A stretch of DNA of 64,000 nt from Microvelia longipes. Its lineage: Eukaryota > Arthropoda > Insecta > Hemiptera > Veliidae. Where the stretch lies: the NCBI GenBank assembly GCA_018340805.1, contig JACMZG010001913.1, positions 11,508,222 through 11,572,221 of the forward strand, in the 5' to 3' direction. The notes under the pieces were generated by a model that worked only from the letters and a program-made list of their open reading frames with translations, was not told where the DNA came from and searched no databases. Made by a program: the position numbers and the translations under genes. Shown piece after piece: positions 28,869 to 40,638 of this stretch; positions within the stretch are counted from its first letter, which is position 1, and each line of letters starts with the position of its first letter.

Positions 28869-31470
28869 AAAGGCTTCGCTCGCCCATAAAGGCGAGCGAA
28901 GCGAGCCCTAGTATTGCATAGTTATTTTTATTATTTTATACTCTTAAGAAGGTACTAATAAACATATACAAAAAGGCGAGCGAAGCGAGCCCATGATTTT
29001 TATGCCTTTCTTAAAATGTTTCTCTTAAAGTTGATATTGACAAACAAGCACATAAAGGCGAGCGAAGCGAGCCCAAGTATTGTATGGTTTTTTTTTATTT
29101 TTTTACTCATAAGAAGGTACTAATAAACATATACAAAAAGGCGAGCGAAGCGAGCCCATGATTTTCATGTCTTGCTTAAAATGTTTCTTTATAATAGATA
29201 TTGACAAACAAGCACATAAAGGCGAGCGAAGCGAGCCCTAGTATTGCATGGTTATTTTTATTATTTTATACTCTTAAGAAGGTACTGATAAACATAAACA
29301 AATAGGCGAGCGAAGCGAGCCCATGATTTTCATGCCTTGCTTAAAATGTTTCTCTTATAATAGATATTGACAAACAAACACATAAAGGCGAGCGAGCGAG
29401 CCCTAGTATTGCATGGTTATTTTTATTATTTTTATACTCTTAAGAAGGTACTATAAACATATACAAAAAGCGAGCGAAGCGAGCCCATGATTTTTATGCC
29501 TTATTTAAAATGTTTCTCTTAAAGTAGATATTGACTAACAAGCATATAAAGGCGAGCGTAGCGAGCCCTAGTATTGTACGGTTTTTTTTAATTTATACTC
29601 TTAAAAGGTACTGATAAACTTATAAAAAGGCGAGCGAAGCGAGCCCATGATCTTCATGCCTTGTTAAAATATTTCTCTTATAATAGATATTGACAAACAA
29701 GCACATAAAGGCGAGCGAAGCGAGCCTAGTATTGCATGGTTATTTTTATTATTTATAACTCTTAAAAAGGTACTGATAAACATATACAAAAAGGCGCGAG
29801 CGAGCGCCATGATCTTCATGCCTTGTTAAAATATTTCTCTTAAAGTAGATATTTACTAACAAGCATATAAAGGCGAGCGTAGCGAGCCCTAGTATTTACG
29901 GTTTTTTTTAATTTATACCTCTTAAGAAGGTACTGATAAACATATACAAAAAGGCGAGCGAAGCGAGCCCATGATTTTTATGCCTTTCTTAAAATGTTTC
30001 TCTTATAATAGAATATTGACAAACAAGCACATAAAGGCGAGCGAAGCGAGCCCTTGTATTGCATGGTTATTTTTTTATTATTTTATACTCTTAAGAAGGT
30101 ACTGATAAACATATACAAAAAGGCGAGCGAAGCGAGCCCATGATTTTTATGCCTTATTTAAAATGTTTCTCTAAAGTAGATATTTTACTAACAAGCATAA
30201 AGGCGAGCGTAGCGAGCCCTAGTATTGTTCGGTTTTTTTTTAATTTATACTCTTAAAAAGGTACTGATAAACATATACAAAAAGGCGAGCGAAGCGAGCC
30301 ATGATCTTTATGCCTTGTTAAAAATGTTTCTCTTATAATAGATATTGACAAACAAGCACATAAAGGCGAGCGAAGCGAGCCCTAGTATGCATGGTTATTT
30401 TTATTTATTTTATACTCTTAAAAAGGTACTGATAAACATATACAAAAAGGCGAGCGAAGCGAGCCCATGATTTTTATGCCTTTCTTAAAATGTTTCTCTT
30501 AAAGTAGTATTGACTAACAAGCACATAAAGGCGAGCGAAGCGAGCCCTAGTATTGTTTTTTTTTTTATACTCTTAAGAAGGTACTGATAAAATATATAAA
30601 CAAGGCGAGCGAAGCGAGCCCATGATTTTCATGCCTTGTTTTAATGTTTCTCTTAAAGTCGATATTGACAACAATCACATAAAGCGAGCGAAGCGAGCCC
30701 TTGAATCTTATTTTATTTTTTAATTTTTTTTCTAAATTTAGGTATTGACAAACAAACTTCTATAGCGAGCGAAGCGAGCCCTAGATTGGTTATGTATAAG
30801 TTTGATTTTATAGTTTAAATTGGCTAGTATCAAACATGCACCTCAAGGCGAGCGATGCGAGCCCTAGAATATTATGTTATGTCTTTACTGTATGCTATAA
30901 AATGAGGTTCTGATAAACCAATACAAAAAGGCGATTGAAGCGAGGCTTTAATTTTATGCCTTGTTTTAAATGTTTTTCTTCAGGTAGATATTGACAACCA
31001 AGCACATAAAGGCGAGTGAAGCGAGCCCTTAAATTTTGTTCTGTGTTTTAAATTTTCTCAAAAATTAGGTATCGACAAACAAATATATAAAGGCGAGGGA
31101 AGCGAGCTCTAGATTGTTATGTAAAAATTTGATTCTATAGTTTGAAATTGGCTAGTACTAAACAAGCAGATGTTTACTCAAATTTTATGTTGTATTATAA
31201 TTATTTTTCCTAAAATCAGTGCCAACAGACACATATAGGCTAGCGAAATTGGTAAAATTATGTTTACTCTGCGAAATTTGTAAATAACAAACATACAAAT
31301 GAAACGAGCAATACGAGCACTTATATATTTTGTGTAGATTCTAAATTAGGTACTGATTTCTGATACACAGAAACGCATGCGTAGCGAGCTGTGGAATATT
31401 TTGTTATAACTTATTTATTTTTTCTAACATTAGGCATCGACAAATACTAACATATAGGCTATTGAAGCGA
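28868..31470 (+). repeat. Array of about 30 GGCGAGCGAAGCGAGCC hairpin motifs, about 82-bp spacing
   Basis: Two alternating half-units make a 165-bp higher-order unit: motif plus CCTAGTATTGCATGG, and motif plus CCATGATTTTTATGCC. The motif can fold on + as GGC/GCC, GA/GA, GC/GC with a GAA loop. Variants at about 29551, 29872 and 30200 change the loop to GTA. Copies decay after 30.9 kb. At the 5' edge a reversed partial motif (GGCTTCGCTCGCC at 28872) joins it to the 285-bp array. Confidence 0.95.
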
Positions 31471-31893
31471 GGCGTAGAATATTGAGTATAAGTATGATTG
31501 TATAGTATTAATACATTATATTTATGCAAATATCTGAGAAACCCTTATAATGCTTGCAAAGCAAGCACTTTGACGGATTTTTATTAGATGTTTTTAAATT
31601 TATTTCAGGACGAATAATCAAGGAAGAGAGACCCAACATTGAATACTATAGTATTAAATAATTATCCATTCAGTGAATAATAAGTTAAGGTATTTTTAGA
31701 TTTATTCTTTAAATTATTTTTTTTGTAATTATCTTTTGTTATGTAATAATTTATTGATAAAAAATGTAATAAATACTAAAGTAGTAAGCTTCATTTAATT
31801 AAAAAATAGTTTATATACTATAACATAATATTAACATAACTAAAACTTAATTATATATAACATCGTTATCGTTCATTTATATTGTTTTTTATT
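31471..31893. other. Intergenic, end of compound array
   Basis: GAAACCCTTATAATGCTTGC at 31540 echoes GAAACCCTTATACTTTCTG at 27259; the rest is AT-rich with nothing recognised. Confidence 0.45.
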
Positions 31894-31895
31894 TA

Positions 31896-32406
31896 GTACG
31901 TTCACACACACTTTAGATCCGCGTATCGTATAGAGTACGATCTCTCAATACGGTGATTTAAGCTGTATGAACCATGCAGAGGGGATCCGATAGCATACGC
32001 TAGAACTAAGGAGATGGAATCTAAATGGATCCCCCGATACGCTGTCTTTTTGTGTGTGTACCTATAGAGACGATCGTATTTAACGGATATCCTTCTCGTC
32101 GAACTTTTATTTCACTTTATTTCACTTCTATATAACCATTTTTGATCAAATAATTTTTGGAATATTATTTTTTTTAGTGTAACTTTATTATTATGCAAAG
32201 AAATCACAATTTAATTAAATATATTTTTTGTTTTAAACTTCCTTATAACCAAAAGTGAAGGTTCACTATACAAGACGCCATGTTTTGGCGGGAACAGTTA
32301 TCACTCGATCGACTAAACAAATACGCTGCAAGAACCGTGAAGTTAGTTGACCGTATTGTATACGTATTCTATACGATCCGCGGATCTAGAGTGTGTGTGA
32401 ACGTAC
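31896..32406. mobile_element. MITE family M3, TA target duplication
   Basis: GTACGTTCACACACACTTTA at the left and TAGAGTGTGTGTGAACGTAC at the right are inverted. About 44 bp of TIR follows with few mismatches (GATCCGCG, ATCGTATAGA). Flanked by TA at 31894-31895 and 32407-32408, compatible with a Tc1/mariner-like origin. No transposase. Confidence 0.85.
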
Positions 32407-32409
32407 TAA

Positions 32410-32760
32410 TTGTATCTTATTGGTTGATTCATCAAAAGTTAGTCCTCAGACGGCATAAGAAACCCTATTTGACACTCCTGAAAAACCCCTTTACAATATA
32501 AACCTATTCAAAACACCGTCAAAAATTTCATCTTTTGAAAATCCTGCAAGAAAATAACAATTACATAGCCAAACCAAAAAATATGAAATTATCCTTAACC
32601 CAAACAAACCCCCTCACACATCAAAAAATAATCAAATTTTATACCAAAATAAATAAAGTAAAAATAAGGAAGCACAAATCACACCAAATCAATAAATAAA
32701 ATATGGCTCCGGTTTATTCAAAATAAATATTGTATACTTTTGCCAATAAAGAACTTGTTA
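32410..32760. other. Intergenic, nothing recognised
   Basis: AT-rich, no features seen. Confidence 0.45.
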
Positions 32761-32761
32761 A

Positions 32762-33210
32762 AAAAATATCTCATCTTTATCTACTCCTTGTATTGTAAGT
32801 TCTAGTTACAGTCTTGTTTTCTCACACTGTAAATGTACTTTTACTCCATAGGGAAGTAAAGTGAAAGTGTTGCCAACTTGACAGAATTTTTAATTAAAAT
32901 TTTAGGAAATGTTTCGGATTTTTTCGGTGTTATGTTGGTACTACGGGTAGGATATACAATATACACACGCTAATGTTTAAATTACAAATATAGTATTACA
33001 CATTATTCTATTGAAAACTTACAATAAAATAATGTGAAGATAGTGGCTTTATTCTCTCTTCATCAGAGTAATTGACATGGTAAGAATAAACTAAACTAAC
33101 ACAATAACAATTAAGGAGCTGAAGAATATATTAATAGTAGTTAGTATTAGTTTTCAAGTTAACTAACTTACTTTCATCCCTTGTTGCATAAATAACTATT
33201 ATTTTCTATG
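32762..33210 (+). repeat. Family F copy, without hairpin modules
   Basis: Nearly identical to 60744-61385: TACTCCTTGTATTGTAAG, CACTGTAAATGTACTTTTAC, GTGTTATGTTGGTACTACGG, AGGAGCTGAAGAATATATTA. The approximately 195-bp hairpin segment of the 61.2-kb copy is absent here. Confidence 0.9.
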
Positions 33211-33214
33211 AATT

Positions 33215-33640
33215 GTGCTTTGTTTTTATAAATTAAATGTAACAACAACTAAATCAGTCCCTTTACCCAATAATACGTCAAAACTCTTATGAAATGTGAA
33301 ATTATTTGTGAGGTACATAATAAAATTTAAAAAAAATGTGTTAATATTATTTTAATTTATTTCCAAAGATTTTTCACTATAAAAATTACTTACATATTTA
33401 TTTTGCCATCAAACATTTTTCGTATCTACTTTTTAATGATAAAGGTTGAAAATTTATTAATATTATTAGTCACTGAAGTAATAAATTAACAATGTCTAAA
33501 AGTACCTATATTGTACATTAATTATTCTTAAATTAATTTATGATAAAAATCATATTAACAGTAAATTAAAAAACTTAATAAAATATTACTCTTTAATAGT
33601 CCTTATTATTTCTGTTCATTTTAATAAGAATTATGCGGCT
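33215..33640. other. Intergenic, nothing recognised
   Basis: AT-rich; no coding signal. Confidence 0.5.
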
Positions 33641-33644
33641 CCGT

Positions 33645-34130
33645 ATCACTCCGTCGACAAATCAGTTTATCCACAACTCATACCGTAGACAAATCTTTCC
33701 GTCGACAAATGACTTGTCAACGGAATCATAGAGATATTATTACTAGAGGGGCCCTATAGGTTAAATTTTGAAACATCGAAAAAGTAACCTGACCATCTTC
33801 GCTTATAAATATAATCAAATAATCAGTACAAAATTACAATAACTTATATAGTAAAACATTGAAAATATAAATCAAAAAATGTATATTAAAACAATTAATA
33901 AATTTATTAATTGTAACCTCAACTAACTCTTGAAGATGGTTTCAATGAGGTTACACAGAGCCCCTGATAGCCCCAAAAAGATGTTTCAGGCCTCTCAATG
34001 TATTTAGATAGGTTATGACTTCTCTATTATATATCTCTATGGACGGAATGATTTGTCGGCAGAATGATTCGGGTTATTGCGTCGACAAATCTTTCCGTCA
34101 ACTGTCGACCAAATGATTTGTCGACGGAAC
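33645..34130. repeat. CCGTCGACAAAT repeat cluster split by an M1 element
   Basis: Several CCGTCGACAAAT units lie in direct orientation left of the MITE and mostly inverted on the right (ATTTGTCGACGG), so the host repeat is itself palindromic. Confidence 0.75.
33727..34041 (-). mobile_element. MITE family M1, intact
   Basis: CATAGAGATAT...ATATCTCTATG, with flanking AACGGAAT (33719-33726) and GACGGAAT (34042-34049), a 7/8 target duplication. Confidence 0.9.
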
Positions 34131-34242
34131 GAAACCCCACCAATTATACATTACACTACTAGGCTGTGAAATGAATCTTCGTTTTACCGAAGCGTAAAAG
34201 GACTTCAGTAATGGAGCCAATGTAAAGAAAGACATTCACAGT

Positions 34243-34311
34243 CATAAAAATATATACTAGAGGAGGCCTATCTCAATACATAAATAATAAAAAGGCCTGA
34301 AACATCATTTT
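34243..34311 (+). mobile_element. M1 left-end fragment at array border
   Basis: GGCCTATCTCAATACAT and AAGGCCTGAAACATCATTTT match the M1 left part, then break exactly into the 71-bp array. Confidence 0.7.
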
Positions 34312-37300
34312 CTCCAGTAGTAAGCTCTTCGTAAATTTATTTTCAATAAATTTTATTAAAAAAGGACTGAAATCTTAATTTTTTCCAGTAGTAAGCTCTT
34401 CGTGAATTTATTTTCAATAAATTTTATTAAAAAAGGACTGAATCTTAATTTTTCCAGTAGTAAGCTCTTTGTGAATTTATTTTCAATAAATTTTATTAAA
34501 AGGACTGAAATCTTAATTTTTTCCAGTAGTAAGCTCTTTGTGAATTTATTTTCAATAATTTTATTAAAAAAGGACTGAAATCTTAATTTTTTCCAGTAGT
34601 AGCTCTTTGTGAATTTATTTTCAATAAATTTTATTAAAAAGGACTGAAATCTTTTTTTTCCAGTAGTAAGCTCTTGTGAATTTATTTTCAATAAATTTTA
34701 TTAAAAAAGGACTGAAATCTTAATTTTTCCAGTAGTAAGCTCTTTGTGAATTTATTTTCAATAAATTTTATTAAAAAAGGACTGAAATCTTCATTTTTTT
34801 CCAGTAGTAAGCTCTTTGTGAATTTATTTTCAATAAATTTTATTAAAAAAGGACTGAAATCTTCATTTTTTCCAGTAGTAAGCTCTTTGTGAATTTATTT
34901 TCAATAAATTTTATTAAAAAAGGACTGAAATCTTAATTTTTTTCCAGTAGTAAGCTCTTTGTGAATTTATTTTCAATAAATTTTATTAAAAAAGGACTGA
35001 AATCTTCATTTTTTTCAGTAGTAAGCTCTTTGTGAATTTATTTTCAATAATTTTTTATTAAAAAAGGACTGAAATCTTCATTTTTTTCCAGTAGTAAGCT
35101 CTTTGTGAATTTATTTTCAATAAATTTTATTAAAAAAGGACTGAAATCTTCATTTTTTTCCAGTAGTAAGCTCTTTGTGAATTTATTTTCAATAAATTTT
35201 ATTAAAAAGGACTGAAGTAGTAAGCTCTTCGTGAATTTATTTTCAATAATTTTATTAAAAAAGGACTGAAATCTTAATTTTTTTCCAGTAGTAAGCTCTT
35301 TGTGAATTTATTTTCAATAAATTTTATTAAAAAAGGACTGAAATCTTCATTTTTTTCCAGTAGTAAGCTCTTTGTGAATTTATTTCAATAAATTTTATTA
35401 AAAAGGACTGAAATCTTCATTTTTTCCAGTAGTAAGCTCTTTTGAATTTATTTTCAATAAATTTTATTAAAAAAGGACTGAAATCTTCATTTTTTCCAGT
35501 AGTAAGCTCTTTGTGAATTTTTTTCAATAAATTTTATTAAAAAAGGACTGAAATCTTCATTTTTTTCCAGTAGTAAGCTCTTTGTGAATTTATTTTCAAT
35601 AAATTTTATTAAAAAAGGACTGAAATCTTCATTTTTTTCCAGTAGTAAGCTCTTTGTGAATTTATTTTCAATAAATTTTATTAAAAAAGGACTGAAATCT
35701 TCATTTTTTTCCAGTAGTAAGCTTTTCGTGAATTTTTTTCAATAAATTTTATTAAAAAGGACTGAAATCTTCATTTTTTTCCAGTAGTAAGCTCTTCGTG
35801 AATTTATTTTCAATAAATTTTATTAAAAAAGGACTGAAATCTTCATTTTTTTCCAGTAGTAAGCTCTTCGTGAATTTATTTTCAATAAATTTTATTAAAA
35901 AAGGACTGAAATCTTCATTTTTTTCAGTAGTAAGCTCTTCGTGAATTTATTTTCAATAAATTTTATTAAAAAAGACTGAAATCTTCATTTTTTTCCAGTA
36001 GTAAGCTCTTCGTGAATTTATTTTCAATAAATTTTATTAAAAAAGGACTGAAATCTTCATTTTTTTTCCAGTAGTAAGCTCTTCGTAAATTTATTTTCAA
36101 TAAATTTTATTAAAAAAGGACCTGAAATCTTCATTTTTTTCCAGTAGTAAGCTCTTCGTGAATTTATTTTCAATAAATTTTATTAAAAAGGACTGAAATC
36201 TTCATTTTTTTCCAGTAGTAAGCTCTTCGTGAATTTATTTTCAATAATTTTTATTAAAAAAGGACTGAAATCTTCATTTTTTCCATAGTAAGCTCTTCGT
36301 GAATTTATTTTCAATAAATTTTATTAAAAAAGGACTGAAATCTTCATTTTTTTCCAGTAGTAAGCTCTTCGTGAATTTATTTTCATAATTTTATTAAAAA
36401 GGGACTGAAATCTTCATTTTTTTCAGTAGTAAGCTCTTCGTGAATTTATTTTCAATAAATTTTATTAAAAAAGGACTGAAATCTTCATTTTTTTCAGTAG
36501 TAAGCTCTTCGTGAATTTATTTTCAATAAATTTTATTAAAAAAGGACTGAAATCTTCATTTTTTTCAGTAGTAAGCTCTTCGTGAATTTATTTTCAATAA
36601 ATTTTATTAAAAAAGGACTGAAATCTTCATTTTTTTCCAGTAGTAAGCTCTTCGTGAATTTATTTTCAATAAATTTTATTAAAAAAGGACTGAAATCTTC
36701 ATTTTTTCCAGTAGTAAGCTCTTCGTGAATTTATTTTCAATAAATTTTATTAAAAAGGACTGAAATTCATTTTTTCCAGTAGTAAGCTCTTCGTGAATTT
36801 ATTTTCAATAAATTTTATTAAAAAGGACTGAATCTTCATTTTTTTCCAGTAGTAAGCTCTTCGTGAATTTATTTTCAATAAATTTTATTAAAAAAGGACT
36901 AAATCTTCATTTTTTCCAGTAGTAAGCTCTTCGTGAATTTATTTTCAATAAATTTTATTAAAAAGGACTGAAATCTTCATTTTTTTCCAGTAGTAAGCTC
37001 TTCGTGAATTTATTTTCAATAAATTTTATTAAAAAAGGACTGAAATCTTCATTTTTTTTCAGTAGTAAGCTCTTCGTGAATTTATTTTCAATAAATTTTA
37101 TTAAAAAAGGACTGAATCTTCATTTTTTTCCAGTAGTAAGCTCTTCGTGAATTTATTTTCAATAAATTTTATTAAAAAAGGACTGAAATCTTCATTTTTT
37201 TCCAGTAGTAAGTGAATTTATTTTCATAAATTTTATTAAAAAGGACTGAAATCTTCATTTTTCCAGTAGTAAGCTCTTCGTGAATTTATTTTCAATAAAT

Positions 37301-37680
37301 TTTATTAAAAAAGGACTGAAATCTTCATTTTTTTCAGTAGTAAGCTCTTCGTGAATTTATTTTCAATAAATTTTATTAAAAAGGACTGAAATCTTCATTT
37401 TTTTTAGTAGCTCTTCGTGAATTTATTTTCAATAAATTTTTATTAAAAAAGGACTGAATCTTCATTTTTTTTGTAGTAAGCTCTTCGTGAATTTATTTTC
37501 AATAAATTTTATTAAAAAAGGACTGAATCTTCATTTTTTTTCAGTTGTAAGCTCTTCGTGAATTTATTTTCAATAAATTTTATTAAAAAAGGACTGAAAT
37601 CTTCATTTTTTCCAGTAGTAAGCTCTTCGTGAATTTATTTTCAATAAATTTATTAAAAAAGACTGAAATCTTCATTAATT
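34312..37680. repeat. 71-bp minisatellite, about 47 copies
   Basis: The unit contains CCAGTAGTAAGCTCTTCGTG, AATTTATTTTCAATAAATTT and AAGGACTGAAATCTTCATTT. CTTTGTG-type units predominate from about 34450 to 35700 and CTTCGTG-type units from about 35720 onward. ORFs inside are artefacts. Confidence 0.97.
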
Positions 37681-37734
37681 TAATTGATATCACAATTAAA
37701 AACAGTCCAAAAAAGCTCTAAAGTTATTAAAATT

Positions 37735-38060
37735 GATTTTTGTACACAATTTCAATTCTTTATCATAAACATACTGGGAGCTACGATCATAGCAGTCACA
37801 CACACACAAACACACAGTAAGTAGTTATACAATAAGTATAACTACTTAGGAGGTTTAGTAGTAGTAGTAGTAACAAGGGTGGGGAGACATAAGCCAGGCA
37901 AACAAGCCACGTCGGGCTCTTTTGGCCAACCCCGTGCCAGACCAGCCACCCTGGACTACAGAGCCTCAAATCAGATGAGGAATCTCCCAGATCTTTTACT
38001 TACTTAGGAGGTTTAGTGCAAACACAATATTATTATATCCTTTGATACTACCGAGTTTTG
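37735..38060 (+). repeat. Dispersed family A tail, interrupted by a SINE
   Basis: TTGTACACAATTTCAATTC, GGGAGCTACGATCATAGCAG, (CA)n and ACTACTTAGGAGG form the tail. It is split at 37860-38000. Confidence 0.8.
37860..38000 (-). mobile_element. Short 141-bp SINE-like insertion, 17-bp TSD
   Basis: Flanked by identical TACTTAGGAGGTTTAGT at 37843-37859 and 38001-38017. On - it is GC-rich (GGGTGGCTGGTCTGGCACGG, GAGCCCGACGTGGC) and ends in (TAC)n, a 3' tail. Its source RNA is not recognised; no clear A/B boxes. Confidence 0.85.
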
Positions 38061-38160
38061 CAAAACATGAATAGTTGACGTAATATAATTAAAGCAATAT
38101 ACAATGCTATATCTGATTCAATACTTTTGCTCTATATGTAATGTATAAATGAAAAAAAAA

Positions 38161-38402
38161 TACGGGCCTTCGGCCCGTAGCCGCTACGCGGCCTCGGCGC
38201 TTCGCGCCTCGTCCGCTCCGCAGCGTCGGCCCACCGGGCCGCTTCGCGGCCCGGGGCCTCCCTGTGGCCGCTTCGCGGCCACATTGTTGTTGTTTGTATG
38301 ATGTGTTGTTCATTATTGTTCTTGTTACATGGCTTTTTGCCATGTACCTAGCGAATTTTCACAGCCTCTCCACACAGGCCCGCTTCGCGGGCCTGAGAGG
38401 CT
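38161..38402. repeat. GC-rich cluster of seven perfect hairpins
   Basis: Hairpins at 38161-38179, 38180-38192, 38196-38208, 38234-38254, 38263-38283, 38327-38345 and 38375-38395. Six have a TTC or TAC triloop, four of them as GC-TTC-GC (GC-GAA-GC on -) and one as GC-TAC-GC (GC-GTA-GC on -). The last is enclosed by an outer AGCCTCT/AGAGGCT stem. The window around it is AT-rich. Confidence 0.93.
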
Positions 38403-38409
38403 TTCTCAC

Positions 38410-39473
38410 AAATTTGATTTTACTAATTAAGATTTTATTAATACTTTATTATTAATAGTATGCTATAATATTAAAACTAACAAGCATTATAAACAAAAAA
38501 TATTCATGATTATTGTTTTTTAAATAAAAATACCGTTTCCGTCACTTAGGATCATAGATAAACAATATTAACATAGATGGCTCACTCAAAGATTTAAAAA
38601 AAATAGTTGATGGGATGCAGGAGGCTCAAGTAGTACAGTCTAGTGGTGACAGCGTGAAACTGTCACATATTTTTTTACATAGATCTTTGTTTACTTTTAT
38701 TATATTACTAAACGATTGGCAATTGTTTGTTTTTAAAAAAAAATACTACAGCACAATCTAGTAGAGAATAGAGCAAATATATTTTTACTACTAGCGCTAT
38801 TCAAGACTCAAGTGATGAGACCCCCAACTTAAATCATAAACACAAACTTGTCAATTGAGTGTTCCTACTACACTCGGGAGTGAACCATCTATCTTAGGAT
38901 TGTCTGATTGAGCTGAAACCGGTCGCAATCGTTTTAGAATGACTTCGACCATATAAAGACTACTTCGAGGTTCTTCCGCTTTACGGGCCTGCTTTGTGCG
39001 GCGTGGTTTAGTGGAAGCCATTTTTGTCCTGTCTCTCTGGGACAGCAGGCTTACCAGGATGGAGCAAGAGGTAGAGGTCCATCTTTTATACTATATCCCA
39101 CCCTCTAGCACTACTAAACCCAACAGATATCGTACAAGTCTTTGACCTGGACGTATACATATATACAAGATTATATATATATGTATACCGATTGCGCCAT
39201 TTGTGATGGTTCGATTGAGCTGAAATGGGTCTTAATCGATTCAGCTAGCCGTCTACCTAAACACGAAATACTTTGTTTTAAAGCCATTTCAAGTTTCAAA
39301 AAAATTTTTTTTTCATGACGTCATAACTTTGATTGATGACGTCATAACGTTTTTATAAACAATAGGCCTCGTAACCTCCTCAACATCTCGCGATTTGCAA
39401 AGTTTCGTTTCAATTTGAGAACGCCTTCGAGAGTTATCGTTCGCCATACGAAAGGGTAGAAACTCTTACATAC

Positions 39474-39516
<43 letters not shown>

Positions 39517-39723
39517 TACATATATATATAAACTTTTTTCGGACATATATTTTGTTATCAGGAAGCCAATAGGAACCGATTCCGCTCACTCCCACCCTCA
39601 ACTTCCGTCATCCGAACAACCTCATAAGCGTCATTTTCATTATGAAAATTCGCTAAAATACAAAAAAAGTAATTTTGAATTTATCTTCAATAATCTAAAG
39701 TACAAAATAAGTAATCTAATCAT
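38410..39723. other. Downstream of the homeobox gene; unclassified repeat
   Basis: 38900-39475 resembles an unclassified dispersed repeat (GATGACGTCATAACG, TCTCGCGATTTGCAAAG, ACGCCTTCGAGAGTTATCG) ending in (AT)n at 39476-39530. No gene seen. Confidence 0.5.
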
Positions 39724-40071
39724 CTAAAACGACGAATACGTTTGATTAATTAGTCTCCAAGGATAAATAGATTGTTTAGTTTCATAATTAGCCGTATCCC
39801 CAGGGAGCGCTAGTGGTTCCATGGGAGGCGTTGGAGGTAGCATTGATGCATAATCATTCCATTCGGTGATACCACTGCTACTGTAATAATCTATTTGCTG
39901 AAAATCATTTTGATGATATTCATAAGGCATTGATGTAGACCCAACGAGTTCAGTTTGATCGGTTTTAGATGTTTTGAATATTTTTGGAGTTTTCTTCTGA
40001 GCTTTCCTGCAACTTACCATTTCCCCGCATCGTTTGTATTTATATCGACGATTTTGAAACCAAATTTTTAC
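39724..40071 (-). CDS. tin: Homeobox last exon (helix 3 and C-terminus)
   Basis: Acceptor ACATTTGCAG on -, 115 codons and TAG. It starts [15 protein letters not shown], the DNA-recognition helix with invariant W48, F49, N51, R53. Confidence 0.96.
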   Translation of the reverse strand, partial: VKIWFQNRRYKYKRCGEMVSCRKAQKKTPKIFKTSKTDQTELVGSTSMPYEYHQNDFQQIDYYSSSGITEWNDYASMLPPTPPMEPLALPGDTANYETKQSIYPWRLINQTYSSF

Positions 40072-40507
40072 CTGCAAATGTAATACAATTTTAGACTCTA
40101 TCTTACATAAATATTTATTTTCAATTGAAGTATTACTTTACTTTAATTTAAAATATACAACAGCAATTTCATGGACCTCTATAATAGACACAAACCTGAA
40201 AAAAAACTAATTCTGCAATTCTAGCATCCAATTCTTGCAGAATTGGAGAACCCCAGTACACTTGGGCCCACTTGGCTATTTAAGGCCATTATTTAGGGAA
40301 TATTTCAACAGATTGTGTTTCATTGAACTAAGTGAAACAGATACCGTCCTGATAAAGATTCGAAGCTACGACGGAGCAAGAAGTACGGACAGAAACGAGT
40401 AAGAAGAAACTGTAGAGATTCTTCCACCTTAAATATTATTTTATGGTATATTATTTATTATATTTAATGTGATCAAAATTAGATTTCTTTAATTAAATTT
40501 ATAATAT

Positions 40508-40569
<62 letters not shown>

Positions 40570-40591
40570 TATATATATATTATATATATAT

Positions 40592-40638
<47 letters not shown>

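Noticed and set aside
28868..31100. CRISPR array (regular short palindromic repeat with spacers)
   Set aside because: The spacers are not unique: two spacer types alternate as a 165-bp higher-order tandem repeat, the genome is eukaryotic and no cas genes exist.
34356..34691. 111-codon ORF on -
   Set aside because: Translation of the 71-bp minisatellite; the repeated peptide appears only where unit lengths keep frame.
38107..38343. GC-rich 78-codon ORF on -
   Set aside because: Produced by the hairpin cluster; Arg/Gly/Ala-rich by composition.
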